Position numbers and translations under genes: made by a program
Shown: positions 35,054 through 45,626 of the stretch, one piece after another
How positions within the stretch are numbered: position 1 is the stretch's first letter
How the letters are laid out: each line of letters begins with the position of its first letter
Source: Pseudomonadota bacterium
GTDB lineage: Bacteria > Pseudomonadota > Gammaproteobacteria > Burkholderiales > Methylophilaceae
DNA: 64,000 nt
Reading direction: 5' to 3'
Assembly: GCA_020053735.1 (NCBI GenBank)
Contig: JAGVMP010000007.1
Span: 1 to 64,000, forward strand
Notes under the pieces: generated by a model
What the model saw: the letters and a program-made list of their open reading frames with translations, nothing else
What the model was told of the DNA's origin: nothing
The model's database searches: none

Positions 35054-35554
35054 CTATTTAACTGCTTTATCTAGCAGTTGGTTTAATTCGGAAAAATTTA
35101 ATTCGCCCACTTTGTAAAATGTACGAAAGCCATTTTTATCAAAAATATAGGTAGTGGGCGTGATGCCTTTGTGGCGGAATGCTCTCGCTACATTATTAAA
35201 CCCATCATGCATCACGGGGAAAGGCAGCGCTTTTTGGGTGGCAAAGTTAAGTACTTGCGCTGGCGGGTCGTAATCCATAGCGACTGCAATCATCTCAAAA
35301 TTTTTGTTTTTGTAAGTGTTATAAGTGTCTACCAAATCTGGCATTTCTTGCACACAGGTGGTGCAAGTGGTGGCCCAGAAATTCACCAACACAACCTTAC
35401 CTTTTAAATCGGCCATGTTGATGGTTTTGCCAGTCAATGTGACAAACGTAGTTTCAGGGGCAAACATGCGCCGGTTAAACTGATCAGCTAGAAACACCAG
35501 CAGCGCTAGGATGGCAACAGTCAGTCCGATTTTCTTAAGTGTAAGCATGAACAT
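35054..35554 (-). CDS. TlpA/ResA-family membrane-anchored thioredoxin
   Basis: A 166-residue thiol-disulfide oxidoreductase. One N-terminal helix (about 9-26) anchors it, and the thioredoxin domain has the active site FWATTCTTCVQEMPDLV near residue 60 with CxxC, and the cis-Pro region GITPTTYIFDKNG near 133. It probably acts in the periplasm in cytochrome c maturation or envelope thiol homeostasis. The start could be either of two ATGs (35554 or 35548); neither has a strong ribosome-binding site. It is divergent from the large FAD/Fe-S gene. Confidence 0.9.
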   Translation of the reverse strand: MFMLTLKKIGLTVAILALLVFLADQFNRRMFAPETTFVTLTGKTINMADLKGKVVLVNFWATTCTTCVQEMPDLVDTYNTYKNKNFEMIAVAMDYDPPAQVLNFATQKALPFPVMHDGFNNVARAFRHKGITPTTYIFDKNGFRTFYKVGELNFSELNQLLDKAVK

Positions 35555-35684
35555 ATTTTAACGCCTTTTGTCACATTGGGTGCATATAATCTACTGTATA
35601 AAACCATGCGGCGCGCACTGTTATTACCTAGCTTTCAGCATGATATAATTCATCTTTAACAATTGCAGAGTTTAACTACCCTTA

Positions 35685-38600
35685 ATGAACGCACCTGTAC
35701 CTCTCGAAATTCTTCAAACCGAGCCTGCGCCAGCCACACGACTGCGCGAAATTCCCTACAACTACACGTCTTTTTCTGATCGCGAAATCGTCATTCGGTT
35801 TCTAGGTGAGCAAAGCTGGGATATTTTGAATAGCTTGCGCGATGAGCGCAAAACAGGTCGTAGTGCGCGTATGTTGTTTGAGGTGCTGGGTGATTTGTGG
35901 GTGGTTTCTCGCAACCCATATTTGCAGGATGATTTGCTGGATAACCCGAAACGTCGCAAAGCCTTAATCGATGCGCTGCATCATCGCATTCATGCTATTG
36001 ATGAGCGTGGCGCAGCAGCAAATGACAAAGTCAATAAACTAGTGGCTGCTGCCAAACAAGCCATCGAGAAATTCGCTGATGATTTTCGTCAAACTTACGA
36101 TTTGCGCAAAAAAGCCTTAAGCAAATATAGCAAAATTACGCGTAAAGATAATATTCAGTTTGACGGTTTAGCGCGTGTATCGCATGTGACTGATGCTACC
36201 GATTGGCGTGTTGAGTACCCGTTTGTGGTGTTGAATCCCGATACTGAAATTGAAATTGCCGCATTGGTGCGGGCAAGTATCGAGTTGGGTTTAACGGTGA
36301 TTCCACGTGGCGGTGGCACTGGCTATACAGGCGGCGCTATTCCACTGACACCACTTTCTGTAGTGATTAATACGGAGAAATTAGACCAGCACACAGGCGT
36401 GCAAATGCGCACCTTGCTAGGTGTGGCGCGTCAAGTAGCAACCATTGAATGTGGCGCCGGTGTCGTCACTCGTCGTGCCATGGAAGCCGCAACGGACGCC
36501 GGACTTGAATTTGCCTGCGACCCTACTTCTGCCGACGCATGTTGCATAGGCGGTAACGTGGCCATGAACGCGGGCGGTAAAAAAGCCGTGCTGTGGGGCA
36601 CCGCCTTAGATAACTTGGCTTCGTGGCGCATGGTAACCCCAGATGCGAAATGGCTTGAGGTGGAACGTTTAGAGCATAACCTTGGCAAAATTCACGATAT
36701 TAAAATGGCGCGCTTTAAGCTGACACGATTTGATGTCGATATGAAAACGCAACTGGGTGAGCCGGAAATTATTAGCATCCCCGGCCCTAGTTTCCGCAAA
36801 GTTGGCCTCGGTAAAGACGTCACTGACAAATTTTTAAGTGGTCTGCCAGGCATTCAAAAAGAGGGTTGTGATGGCCTGATTACCAGCGCCACTTTTATTT
36901 TGCATCGTATGCCCAAGCATGTGCGCACCATTGCCTTAGAATTTTTTGGCAACGTATCACACGCAGTGCCCGCGATTGTAGAGATTAAAGATTACCTCGA
37001 CCTTACTGCCAAGCAAGAGCCAGCTGTGATTATGGCTGGGCTAGAGCATATGGACGAACGTTATATTAAAGCCGTGGGTTATGCCACGAAAGCTGCGCGC
37101 CAACAACGCCCAAAAATGGTATTAATTGCCGATATTGCTTCTGACGACGAGAATGCCGTCGGCCAAGTAGCGTCTGCTATGGTGCGTATGTGTAATGCGC
37201 GTGATGGCGAAGGTTTTATCGCAGTATCAGGTGAGGCACGTAAAAAATTCTGGCTCGACCGTGCGCGTACCGCCGCAATTGCTAAGCATACAAACGCCTT
37301 CAAAATTAACGAAGATGTGGTGATTCCGCTACCAAAATTGGGTGAGTATTCTGATGGCATCGAGCGCATTAATATCGAGCTGTCTATTGATAACAAGCTT
37401 AAATTATTAGACGCGCTAGAAACATTTATGCACAGCGATTTGCCACTGCAAGCGGATGAGGATGGCAACTCTGATGCAGAAATGGTGCATGCAAAACAAG
37501 CGATTGCGTTGCAGTTATTACATGATTTGCGCGCACGCTGGAGCTTGATTTTAAATAGCTTGGATGCACCTGTTTCTGTACTAGGCGATATTGGCGAACC
37601 GCACAAACAATATGAAAACGTGTTCCGTGCCGTTCAAAGTTATGATTTACGCATCTCATGGAAGCGTGAACTTAAGCGCCCAATTGAAGAGATTTTCGCA
37701 GGGCGCGAGTATCAAAAAATACTCAATGAATTAGATGTGATTCATAAAAAAGTGCTGAAAAGCCGCGTGTTTATTGCCTTGCATATGCATGCGGGTGATG
37801 GCAATGTGCATACCAATATTCCAGTCAATTCAGATGATTATGGCATGATGCAGCAAGCCCATACCGCGGTGGACCGTGTGATGGTGCTGGCTAAAAGCTT
37901 GAATGGGGTGATTTCTGGCGAGCACGGTATTGGTATCACCAAAATGGAATACCTAGACCAATCTACTATTGACAACTTTACGAACTACAAAAATAAAGTA
38001 GACCCCAACGGCCACTTTAACAAAGGTAAATTGCTTGCCGGTTCTGGGCTAGAAAACGCCTATACGCCTAGCTTTGGCTTGCTAGAGCAAGAATCTATCA
38101 TCATGGAGCAATCTGCCATTGGTGAAATTGCCGATGATATTTCGGATTGTTTACGTTGCGGTAAGTGCAAGCCGGTGTGTACCACCCACGTGCCACGTGC
38201 CAATTTGCTCTATAGTCCGCGCAACAAAATTTTAGGGACTTCGCTATTAATCGAGGCCTTCCTGTACGAAGAGCAAACGCGGCGTGGCATCTCGCTCAAG
38301 CATTTTGATGAGTTTAACGACGTGGCTGACCATTGCACTGTGTGCCACAAATGTGAGAAACCTTGCCCTGTAGATATTGACTTTGGTGATGTTTCTATCA
38401 AGATGCGCAATTTTTTACGCGAGCAAGGTAAAAAGAAATTTAACCCAGGCACCGCGGCAGGCATGTTGTTTTTAAATGCCAAAGACCCTGCGACGATTAA
38501 ATTGTTACGCGTCGGCATGATTCAATTTGGCTATCGTGCGCAAAGCCTTGCGCATGTATTGGCGAAAAAATTTGGGCTACTTAAAGATAAGTTCAGGCCG

Positions 38601-39557
38601 CCAGCTACAGTCGGCAAGCCCGAAATCAAGGCACAGGTGATTCATTTTATTAATCGACCCATGCCAAAAAAACTGCAGTCTAAAACTTCACGCGCTATGC
38701 TGGGCATAGAAGATGACAGCATGATTCCGGTCATTCGTAACCCGCAAAAAGTGAACGAAGATTCAGAAGCGGTGTTTTACTTCCCTGGCTGTGGCTCTGA
38801 GCGTTTGTTTTCTAACGTCGGGTTAGCCACGCAAGCCATGTTGTACGAGGTGGGCGTAATCACTGTGCTGCCACCTGGCTACCTGTGTTGCGGTTACCCC
38901 CAAACTTCTAGTGGTAATCACGATAAAGGCCTGCAAATCACCACCGATAACCGTGTGCTGTTTCATCGTGTGGCCAATACGCTCAATTATTTAGACATAA
39001 AAACGGTCATTGTGTCTTGCGGTACTTGTATGGACCAGTTGCAAAAATACGAGTTTGAGAAGATTTTCCCCGGTTGTAGGTTGCTGGATATTCACGAGTA
39101 TTTGATGGAGAAAGACCAGAAACTATCAGGCATCACCGGGACGCGCTATATGTATCACGACCCGTGCCATAGCCCCATGAAAACCTATAAACCGTTAGAA
39201 GTGACCAATAAGCTGATGGGTACTGAGGTGGCGCTGAATGACCGCTGTTGTGGCGAAAGCGGCACTTTTGCAGCTGCCCGCCCGGATATTGCGACGCAGG
39301 TGAAATTCCGTAAGCAAGAAGAGTTGGAAAAAGGCATGCAAAAAATGGGTTTAACTGTTGGCAAGCCAGAAGAGAAAGTTAAAATTCTCACTTCGTGCCC
39401 AAGTTGTCTGCAAGGTTTAGCCCGTTATGGCGACGATACTGGCATTGAGGCGGATTATATTGTGGTGGAAATGGCCAAGCATATTCTGGGTGAGAACTGG
39501 ATGCAGGAATATGTTCAGCAAGTGAATAATGGCGGGATTGAGAAGGTGTTGCTGTAA
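35685..39557 (+). CDS. Large FAD/4Fe-4S oxidoreductase with DUF3683 N-terminus (GlcD-GlpC-like fusion)
   Basis: A 1290-residue cytosolic or membrane-peripheral dehydrogenase. An N-terminal DUF3683 region (about 15-140) precedes a PCMH-type FAD domain with [18 protein letters not shown] near residue 205. A FAD-oxidase C domain follows, with [15 protein letters not shown] near 700 and GEHGIGITK near 745. Two 4Fe-4S motifs follow: [11 protein letters not shown] near 820 and [11 protein letters not shown] near 885. Cysteine-rich CCG domains are near 1030-1240 ([34 protein letters not shown]). It resembles D-2-hydroxyacid dehydrogenases fused to their electron-transfer subunit. The substrate is not deducible. 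Confidence 0.93.
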   Translation: MNAPVPLEILQTEPAPATRLREIPYNYTSFSDREIVIRFLGEQSWDILNSLRDERKTGRSARMLFEVLGDLWVVSRNPYLQDDLLDNPKRRKALIDALHHRIHAIDERGAAANDKVNKLVAAAKQAIEKFADDFRQTYDLRKKALSKYSKITRKDNIQFDGLARVSHVTDATDWRVEYPFVVLNPDTEIEIAALVRASIELGLTVIPRGGGTGYTGGAIPLTPLSVVINTEKLDQHTGVQMRTLLGVARQVATIECGAGVVTRRAMEAATDAGLEFACDPTSADACCIGGNVAMNAGGKKAVLWGTALDNLASWRMVTPDAKWLEVERLEHNLGKIHDIKMARFKLTRFDVDMKTQLGEPEIISIPGPSFRKVGLGKDVTDKFLSGLPGIQKEGCDGLITSATFILHRMPKHVRTIALEFFGNVSHAVPAIVEIKDYLDLTAKQEPAVIMAGLEHMDERYIKAVGYATKAARQQRPKMVLIADIASDDENAVGQVASAMVRMCNARDGEGFIAVSGEARKKFWLDRARTAAIAKHTNAFKINEDVVIPLPKLGEYSDGIERINIELSIDNKLKLLDALETFMHSDLPLQADEDGNSDAEMVHAKQAIALQLLHDLRARWSLILNSLDAPVSVLGDIGEPHKQYENVFRAVQSYDLRISWKRELKRPIEEIFAGREYQKILNELDVIHKKVLKSRVFIALHMHAGDGNVHTNIPVNSDDYGMMQQAHTAVDRVMVLAKSLNGVISGEHGIGITKMEYLDQSTIDNFTNYKNKVDPNGHFNKGKLLAGSGLENAYTPSFGLLEQESIIMEQSAIGEIADDISDCLRCGKCKPVCTTHVPRANLLYSPRNKILGTSLLIEAFLYEEQTRRGISLKHFDEFNDVADHCTVCHKCEKPCPVDIDFGDVSIKMRNFLREQGKKKFNPGTAAGMLFLNAKDPATIKLLRVGMIQFGYRAQSLAHVLAKKFGLLKDKFRPPATVGKPEIKAQVIHFINRPMPKKLQSKTSRAMLGIEDDSMIPVIRNPQKVNEDSEAVFYFPGCGSERLFSNVGLATQAMLYEVGVITVLPPGYLCCGYPQTSSGNHDKGLQITTDNRVLFHRVANTLNYLDIKTVIVSCGTCMDQLQKYEFEKIFPGCRLLDIHEYLMEKDQKLSGITGTRYMYHDPCHSPMKTYKPLEVTNKLMGTEVALNDRCCGESGTFAAARPDIATQVKFRKQEELEKGMQKMGLTVGKPEEKVKILTSCPSCLQGLARYGDDTGIEADYIVVEMAKHILGENWMQEYVQQVNNGGIEKVLL

Positions 39558-39617
39558 ATTGTAAAAATGCAAGTTTCAGCGCTATCGTATGAATGTTTTT
39601 ATAGCATGAGAGATACG

Positions 39618-39830
39618 ATGATGGAAAATTTTGCAGTAACTTTTTATTTTGAGACATCTGATAAACCACAAACCGACTTAACTCTGTTTGCTAAAGTTAG
39701 TGCTGAAAATGCAGCTTCTGCGCTTACTTTAGCTAAGGCAATCCTCGAAGTGGAGAATCCAAACGTTAATTTCCACAAAATTTGGTTATGGCACATCGAG
39801 GGCAGGCCAGATACTTGTAGGGTCTTTTAG
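39618..39830 (+). CDS. Small hypothetical protein
   Basis: A reading frame of about 70 residues with a beta-strand-rich start (ENFAVTFYFETSDKP), a helix SAENAASALTLAKAILEVE and the end WLWHIEGRPDTCRVF. No family is recognised. GAGAGATACG precedes the ATG at 39618; the adjacent ATG at 39621 is also possible. Upstream frame extension to 39567 lacks a ribosome-binding site. It may be cotranscribed with the large oxidoreductase 60 bases before it. Confidence 0.5.
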   Translation: MMENFAVTFYFETSDKPQTDLTLFAKVSAENAASALTLAKAILEVENPNVNFHKIWLWHIEGRPDTCRVF

Positions 39831-39864
39831 GTTAACCAAAATATATTTATGTGATGTTATTTTC

Positions 39865-40080
39865 GCCTCTAGGCGAGTTACTTTGCTTTTGCTTGCTCAA
39901 AAGAAAGTAACCAAATAAAAGAGCACCCCGCTGCCGCTTTAATCCTTCGTTCTTAGCGCCGCATCTGCGTGGTGACTGCGGAACTCGGATTTTCAATCCT
40001 CAAACAGTCCTCGTCACCTTGCAACTGCCGCTCAAGCCGAAGGTGCGGCAAGGGGTTGCAAGGTCAAAAGCAAACCATGC
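39865..40080. repeat. Intergenic repeat-like region with inverted repeats
   Basis: This gap of more than 300 bases holds no convincing gene. It begins with an imperfect hairpin, GTTACTTTGCTTTTG with CAAAAGAAAGTAAC (39877-39911), followed by a GC-richer segment (GAGCACCCCGCTGCCGC, later GCAACTGCCGCTCAAG and TTGCAAGG). The opening GAGTTACTTT..AAAGTAAC motif resembles dispersed intergenic elements common in betaproteobacteria. It is followed by palindromic repeat copy 5. Confidence 0.5.
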
Positions 40081-40100
40081 GAATGATATTAAAAATAGGT

Positions 40101-40135
40101 GCCCTGCAGACCGCATGGATATTGGTCTACAGGGC
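40101..40135 (-). repeat. 35-bp palindromic repeat, copy 5 (terminator-like)
   Basis: Reverse orientation. The arms GCCCTGCAGACC and GGTCTACAGGGC pair at 11 of 12 positions and the centre GCATGGATATT is the exact complement of the family consensus AATATCCATGC. GTGTTTTTATT follows, giving a terminator-like shape on the plus strand. Confidence 0.88.
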
Positions 40136-40172
40136 AGGTGTTTTTATTACATATTCACGCTAGAATGCACGC

Positions 40173-40949
40173 ATGAATAAGTTGTATTTAACCCTATTTC
40201 TTTTACTTCAAAGCCCTTTAGTTTTTGCCGCAACTGAAAACGGCCGCTGGCACGCAGGCATTGGTGATGCCAGCATTTTCGGCTGGATAACTGTAGTGTT
40301 CTACTTATTCGCAACATTTCGTTGTGTTGTTAAAGCAAAAGACTCTAAGAAATTTGGCGGTAATTATCAATTTTGGCTTTATCTAGGCGCATTCTTATTG
40401 CTGTTGGGGATCAACAAGCAGCTTGATTTACAGAGTTGGTTAACTGAAATTGTTAAAGATAGTGCGCACGCGCATGGTTGGTATCAGCATAGAAGGCCCG
40501 TGCAAATTGCTTTTATAGCGCTACTAGGTTTAGGTATGGTAATTGCGCTATTGAGTTTACGTTTGTTTTTAGCAAACTCTTGGCGACATAACAAATTAAC
40601 TTGGATCGGCATTATATTACTAGGTACGTTTATCGTAATGCGAGCCGCGTCTTTCCACCATTTTGATATTTTTATTAATCGGCCTGTTTTAGGTGTAAGG
40701 ATTAATGTGATGATTGAAATAGGCGCCATTCTACTCATTATTTTAGGCACATTTTTTAATAAAAAATCTACAAATCTTTTGGCCATCAACACTTTTCCTA
40801 TGAATGGATATGCTGAAATAATCAACGAAGGGGATGATGTACAGTGTCCACGATGTGGCGTTCAACCGATGTCAAATACCATCGATGGGCGTGTATTTAA
40901 ATGTAGAGGTTGTGGCAATAAATACATGGTGCGCGTGTTGAATAGCTAG
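40173..40949 (+). CDS. Hypothetical membrane protein with C-terminal zinc ribbon
   Basis: A 258-residue protein with a signal-peptide-like N-terminus, five or so hydrophobic segments between residues 25 and 205, and a C-terminal zinc-ribbon (CPRCGVQPMSNTIDG, then FKCRGCGNKYMV near 240). The two CxxC pairs fit a zinc-binding knuckle. No family is recognised with certainty. It precedes pyrD by 39 bases on the same strand, but no functional link is evident. Confidence 0.6.
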   Translation: MNKLYLTLFLLLQSPLVFAATENGRWHAGIGDASIFGWITVVFYLFATFRCVVKAKDSKKFGGNYQFWLYLGAFLLLLGINKQLDLQSWLTEIVKDSAHAHGWYQHRRPVQIAFIALLGLGMVIALLSLRLFLANSWRHNKLTWIGIILLGTFIVMRAASFHHFDIFINRPVLGVRINVMIEIGAILLIILGTFFNKKSTNLLAINTFPMNGYAEIINEGDDVQCPRCGVQPMSNTIDGRVFKCRGCGNKYMVRVLNS

Positions 40950-40988
40950 ATGTTTTTTAATCGTCGTTATCTCGCGTAAAATAGTCGC

Positions 40989-42020
40989 ATGAATTTTTAT
41001 CAAATAATCAAACCTTTGCTGTTTCAACTTGATGCCGAATTAGCGCATGATATCAGTCTAAAAAGTTTAAAACTTGCAGGAAAAACTGGTGTTTTAAATT
41101 GTTATCCCAAGGCACCACATTGTGCGCCACGGCAGGTGATGGGCTTAACCTTTACCAACCCCGTTGGCTTGGCCGCTGGCTTAGATAAAAACGGTGCTGT
41201 GATTGACGGCATGGCCAAATTAGGCTTTGGCTTTATTGAAGTTGGCACGGTGACGCCACGCCCTCAGCCTGGCAATGCTAAACCTAGATTGTTTCGCGTG
41301 AAAGAAGCACAGGGCATTATTAATCGCTTTGGTTTTAATAATTTGGGTGTAGATAATTTAGTCGAGAACGTCAAAGCCGCAAAATACACGGGTGGCATTT
41401 CTAATCAAATACTTGGCATCAATATCGGTAAAAACTTCGATACACCAAATGAGCGTGCTGTAGATGATTACTTAACTTGTATGCAAAAAGTCTACGCGCA
41501 TGCTAGCTACATTACGGTGAATATCTCGTCACCCAACACTAAAAATTTGCGCGATTTACAAGCGGCAGAAGCCTTATCTAGTTTGCTGACCAGCCTGAAA
41601 TTAGAACAAAAAAAACTCACTGAAAAACATGGTAAATATGTGCCAATGACACTAAAAATTGCGCCAGATTTAACGCAAGAACAAGTCATAGAAATCGCTA
41701 ACTTATTGATGCAGCATCAAATCGATGGCGTCATTGCCACCAACACCACGCTTAGCCGCGATGCAGTAAAAGGCATGCAATACAGTGAAGAAACTGGTGG
41801 CCTATCAGGCGCGCCAGTACGCAACCAATCAACTGTTGTGATTCAGCAATTGTCACAACAATTGCAGCGTGCTTTGCCAATTATTGGTGTTGGAGGTATC
41901 TTAAGCGGAGCGGATGCGGTGGAAAAAATTGCTGCTGGGGCTGACTTGGTGCAAGTGTATAGTGGACTAATTTACCAAGGGCCAAAGCTGGTGCATGATA
42001 TTTGCAAAACGCTGGGTTAA
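40989..42020 (+). CDS. pyrD: Dihydroorotate dehydrogenase, class 2 (quinone-linked)
   Basis: A 343-residue FMN enzyme of pyrimidine synthesis at the inner membrane. An N-terminal amphipathic extension (about 1-40) marks class 2. Motifs are [16 protein letters not shown] near residue 61, [16 protein letters not shown] near 82, [13 protein letters not shown] near 112, the catalytic Ser in [14 protein letters not shown] near 180, and [13 protein letters not shown] near 297. Length is typical. The following glutathione S-transferase frame starts close to or overlapping its stop. Confidence 0.97.
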   Translation: MNFYQIIKPLLFQLDAELAHDISLKSLKLAGKTGVLNCYPKAPHCAPRQVMGLTFTNPVGLAAGLDKNGAVIDGMAKLGFGFIEVGTVTPRPQPGNAKPRLFRVKEAQGIINRFGFNNLGVDNLVENVKAAKYTGGISNQILGINIGKNFDTPNERAVDDYLTCMQKVYAHASYITVNISSPNTKNLRDLQAAEALSSLLTSLKLEQKKLTEKHGKYVPMTLKIAPDLTQEQVIEIANLLMQHQIDGVIATNTTLSRDAVKGMQYSEETGGLSGAPVRNQSTVVIQQLSQQLQRALPIIGVGGILSGADAVEKIAAGADLVQVYSGLIYQGPKLVHDICKTLG

Positions 42021-42641
42021 TGCCTTGGATTTACCAGTCTTATACTCTTACCGCCGTTGTCCCTACGCCATGCGCGTACGCATGGCGCTAAAACTAGCTG
42101 AAATTGAAGTAGAAATTCGGGAGATTTCACTGCGCGATAAACCCGCTCATATGCTGCAGGTTTCACCCAAAGCTACCGTACCTGTGCTAGTTTTGGCAGA
42201 TGGTACGGTGATTGATGAAAGCATAGATATTATGCTTTTTGCATTAAAAAATCATGCACTGGGAGCCACTTATATTTTAACTAATGGCCATGCGGGTTGT
42301 AGGGCGTTGATTCTAGAAAATGATAGTAGTTTTAAACAGGCTTTAGATTGTTATAAGTACCTGAACGATTTCCAAGCAAAACGCAAACGCAATACCGTGC
42401 TGAAGGCGAAGTGTTTTTACAGAAATTAGAAAACCAACTCAACCAGCATCAATACTTGTTTGGCGATGCGCCAAGTCTTGCCGATTACGCTATTTTTCCT
42501 TTCATACGCCAGTTCGCGGCGGTAGATAGCACATGGTTTGAAGCCGCCACTTACCCTAAGCTGCGCACTTGGTTAAACGAGTGGATAAATTCAACCTTGT
42601 TTAAAAGCATCATGACAAAGCCTCTGATTTTTACAGACTAG
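41995..42641 (+). pseudogene. Glutathione S-transferase, frameshifted
   Basis: A GST N-terminal thioredoxin-like domain (LPVLYSYRRCPYAMRVRMAL, VPVLVLADGTVIDESIDIM) is read in one frame to the stop at 42429. The C-terminal helical domain (VFLQKLENQLNQHQYLFG, then PSLADYAIFPFIRQF) continues in the frame one base back, ending at 42641. The switch falls near 42396-42403, consistent with loss of one base. Each half is well conserved, so the lesion is recent or is a sequencing error. The start may be the TTG at 42025 rather than the ATG at 41995. No slippery heptamer supports programmed shifting. Confidence 0.8.
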
Positions 42642-42713
42642 ACTTTTATAGATGATAAGTCGGGTTCTTTGCCCCGACTTGCGTCGGGTAATCTGTTGAG
42701 CCTAATTAGCCAA

Positions 42714-45005
42714 TTAAACGGTTTCAGCCTCTGGTTTGGGTGAGGCTGGTTTTGAAGACTGCAAACCTTGCTCAAACACCAATTTCACTTCATCTTTGTC
42801 GTCGACATCCACATGCACCGCGCCGCCATTAGCCAAGCGGCCAAACAGCAATTCATCGGCCAGTGCTTTGCGAATGGTATCTTGAATCAACCGAGCCATT
42901 GGGCGTGCGCCCATCAGCGGGTCAAAGCCTTTCTTACCGAGATAAGTTTTAAGTGCATCACTAAAGGTGACATCCACTTTTTTCTCATGCAATTGGTCTT
43001 CTAACTGCATCAAGAATTTATCTACGACGCGGATGATAATATCTTGTGACAACGCGCTAAATGACACAGTCGCATCCAAACGGTTACGGAACTCAGGTGA
43101 GAATAGGCGTTTAATATCCGCCGCTTCATCCGAAGCATCTTTTGCATTGGTAAAGCCGATGCTCGATTTGCTTAAGTTTTCCGCACCCGCGTTGGTCGTC
43201 ATAATAATGGTGACGTTGCGGAAATCTGCTTTACGGCCATTATTGTCCGTCAGCGTGCCGTGATCCATTACTTGCAACAGGATATTGAAGATATCCGGGT
43301 GCGCTTTCTCAATTTCATCCAACAGCAATACAGAGTATGGCTGTTTGGTAATCGCTTCCGTCATCAGGCCGCCTTGCTCAAAGCCCACATAGCCTGGTGG
43401 CGCACCAATCAAGCGCGACACGGCATGGCGCTCCATATATTCACTCATGTCAAAGCGAATCAACTCCACGCCCATAATATAGGCCAACTGTTTGGCAACC
43501 TCAGTTTTACCGACGCCAGTAGGCCCGCTAAATAAGAAGCTACCTATCGGTTTGTTGTTTTGACCCAAACCACTACGCGCCATTTTGACTGCGCTGGTGA
43601 GTATTTCAATCGCTTTATCTTGACCAAATACCACCGCTTTCAAATCGCGTTCCAGTGTTTTAAGCGCACTACGGTCATCACTAGAAATATTTTTGGGCGG
43701 AATACGCGCAATTTTGGCGATAATGTCTTCAATCTCTTTATTGCCAATGACTTTTTTCTGTTTATTCTTTGGCAAAATGCGCTGCGCTGCACCAGCTTCA
43801 TCAATCACATCAATTGCTTTATCAGGCAAGTGGCGATCATTAATATATTTCGCTGATAACTCAGCCGCAGTAGAAAGTGCGCTAGCGCTATATTTCACAC
43901 TATGGTGTTCTTCAAAGCGCGATTTCAAACCTTTTAAAATTTCAATAGTTTCGGCAATGCTTGGCTCCGCCACATCAATTTTTTGGAAGCGACGTGATAG
44001 CGCGTGGTCCTTCTCGAAAATGCCACGATATTCTTGGTAAGTGGTTGCACCGATGCATTTTAAGCTGCCATTTGAAAGGGCAGGTTTAAGCAAGTTAGAA
44101 GCGTCAAGCGTACCGCCACTGGCGGCACCTGCGCCAATTAAGGTATGGATTTCATCAATAAATAAAATCGCATCAGGTTTTTCGGCCAATTGTTTCATCA
44201 CCGCTTTTAAACGCTGCTCAAAATCACCTCGATATTTAGTGCCCGCCAATAATGCACCCATGTCGAGTGAATACACTGTGGCATTAGCCAATACTTCAGG
44301 AATTTCTTTGCCCACAATACGGCTGGCCAAACCTTCGGCAATCGCTGTTTTACCTACGCCAGCTTCGCCCACCAACAGTGGATTATTTTTGCGGCGACGG
44401 CATAAAGTTTGTATGACACGCTCTAATTCAGGCGCACGTCCAATTAGCGGGTCAATTTTGCCTGCAGCTACTTGAGCGTTTAAGTTAAGCGTAAATTGTT
44501 CTAAGGCGCCAGCGGGCGAACCTTCGGCTTCCACCTCAGACTCTGCACCTTCAGGTTTCGAATCGCCTTCTGGTATTTTTGCCACGCCGTGTGAGATGAA
44601 ATTCACCACGTCTAAGCGCGTAATGCCTTGCTGGTGCAAAAAGAACACCGCATGCGAATCTTTTTCGCCATAAATCGCCACTAGCACATTGGCACCAGTC
44701 ACTTCTTTTTTACCGCTTGACTGCACATGTAACATGGCACGCTGAATGACGCGCTGAAAGCCCAATGTAGGTTGCGTATCGACTTCTTCTTCACCACCCA
44801 CAGTAGGCGTATGTTCTTCAATATAATGGTTCAGTTCGGTGCGTAGCACTTCAAACTTGGCTCCACAGGCACGCAGTACTTCGGCCGCAGTCGGGTTGTC
44901 AATCATGGCTAATAACAGATGTTCAACCGTAATGAGTTCATGACGCTTTTGTCGCGCATCCATAAATGCCATGTGGAGGCTTACTTCTAATTCTTGCGCA
45001 ATCAT
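42714..45005 (-). CDS. clpA: ATP-dependent Clp protease ATP-binding subunit ClpA
   Basis: A 763-residue AAA+ unfoldase that feeds substrates to ClpP. The N-domain (1-145) binds the adaptor ClpS. Walker A of D1 is VGEAGVGKTAIAEGLA near residue 214 with LFIDEIHTLIGAGAA near 285. Walker A of D2 is SGPTGVGKTEVAKQLA near 493 with LLLDEIEKAHPDIF near 565. There is no ClpB-type middle domain, confirming ClpA. AGAGG, nine bases before the ATG, lies at the edge of an inverted-repeat element. clpS is encoded just upstream on the same strand, as usual. Confidence 0.97.
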   Translation of the reverse strand: MIAQELEVSLHMAFMDARQKRHELITVEHLLLAMIDNPTAAEVLRACGAKFEVLRTELNHYIEEHTPTVGGEEEVDTQPTLGFQRVIQRAMLHVQSSGKKEVTGANVLVAIYGEKDSHAVFFLHQQGITRLDVVNFISHGVAKIPEGDSKPEGAESEVEAEGSPAGALEQFTLNLNAQVAAGKIDPLIGRAPELERVIQTLCRRRKNNPLLVGEAGVGKTAIAEGLASRIVGKEIPEVLANATVYSLDMGALLAGTKYRGDFEQRLKAVMKQLAEKPDAILFIDEIHTLIGAGAASGGTLDASNLLKPALSNGSLKCIGATTYQEYRGIFEKDHALSRRFQKIDVAEPSIAETIEILKGLKSRFEEHHSVKYSASALSTAAELSAKYINDRHLPDKAIDVIDEAGAAQRILPKNKQKKVIGNKEIEDIIAKIARIPPKNISSDDRSALKTLERDLKAVVFGQDKAIEILTSAVKMARSGLGQNNKPIGSFLFSGPTGVGKTEVAKQLAYIMGVELIRFDMSEYMERHAVSRLIGAPPGYVGFEQGGLMTEAITKQPYSVLLLDEIEKAHPDIFNILLQVMDHGTLTDNNGRKADFRNVTIIMTTNAGAENLSKSSIGFTNAKDASDEAADIKRLFSPEFRNRLDATVSFSALSQDIIIRVVDKFLMQLEDQLHEKKVDVTFSDALKTYLGKKGFDPLMGARPMARLIQDTIRKALADELLFGRLANGGAVHVDVDDKDEVKLVFEQGLQSSKPASPKPEAETV

Positions 45006-45013
45006 TTCATTTA

Positions 45014-45146
45014 CCTCTAAAAATCAAAAAACTTCGTTGCAGTACTGCGTTACTCATCAATTTTAATCGCTTACATATAACCCATATGCCGCGCTCTAAA
45101 ATTTCTTCTCGCCTTGTCTTGCTTAGACGTTTTTGATTTTTAGAGG
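45014..45146. repeat. 133-bp element bounded by perfect 17-bp inverted repeats
   Basis: CCTCTAAAAATCAAAAA at 45014-45030 and TTTTTGATTTTTAGAGG at 45130-45146 are perfect inverted repeats flanking 99 bases. It lies in the clpS-clpA gap. The interior contains several short dyads (TTGCAGTACTGCG among them) and no coding frame. The clpA Shine-Dalgarno AGAGG is the edge of one arm. No second copy is in the window. Confidence 0.7.
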
Positions 45147-45207
45147 CATATGCCTAAATTAATACATTTTACTAATTTCCAGCAAAATCTTTACTTCTAC
45201 TCACCAG

Positions 45208-45519
45208 CTAAGCTGGCTCAACTAGACATTGCAACGGGTGCTGCGCTTCTTTGGCAGCGATTAGTACTTGGTTCATCTTGGTCTCCGCGATGTCTTGCGG
45301 ATATACCCCACATATGCCCGCACCTTCTGTATGCACTTTGAGCATAATTTGCGTCGCTTGTTCACGGCTTTTGTTAAAAAATCGTTCTATCGTTTCCACC
45401 ACAAATTCCATCGGGGTGTAATCATCGTTCAACAACAACACTTTGAACATCTCAGGCAGTTTTGGTTTAACTGCGCTGGGTTTAAGTGCGGTGTCACCAT
45501 TGCTATGCGTATTTGCCAT
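45208..45519 (-). CDS. clpS: ATP-dependent Clp protease adaptor ClpS
   Basis: A 103-residue adaptor that delivers N-end-rule substrates to ClpAP. The conserved N-terminal strand and loop [20 protein letters not shown] near residue 25, then [21 protein letters not shown] near 60, contain the substrate-binding Asn, Asp and His residues. The following clpA gene on the same strand confirms the call. The two genes are separated by a 133-bp inverted-repeat element. Confidence 0.96.
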   Translation of the reverse strand: MANTHSNGDTALKPSAVKPKLPEMFKVLLLNDDYTPMEFVVETIERFFNKSREQATQIMLKVHTEGAGICGVYPQDIAETKMNQVLIAAKEAQHPLQCLVEPA

Positions 45520-45626
45520 GTGCTTATTTTATTACTTACTTATGTGTGTTTCAGCTTAATTGTATTTTGAGCCGAATAGCAAAAAATTCAAGCCCAATAT
45601 GAGTAGGGCTATTATATTTCCTGCAA

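Noticed and set aside
42390-42430. Programmed -1 frameshifting in the GST gene
   Set aside because: No X-XXY-YYZ slippery heptamer lies in frame and no strong downstream pseudoknot is visible. A lesion or sequencing error is simpler.
42657-42680. Hairpin AAGTCGGG/CCCGACTT between the GST and clpA genes, as a terminator
   Set aside because: No T-run follows on either strand and the next bases continue with GC-rich sequence, so it is a weak dyad only.
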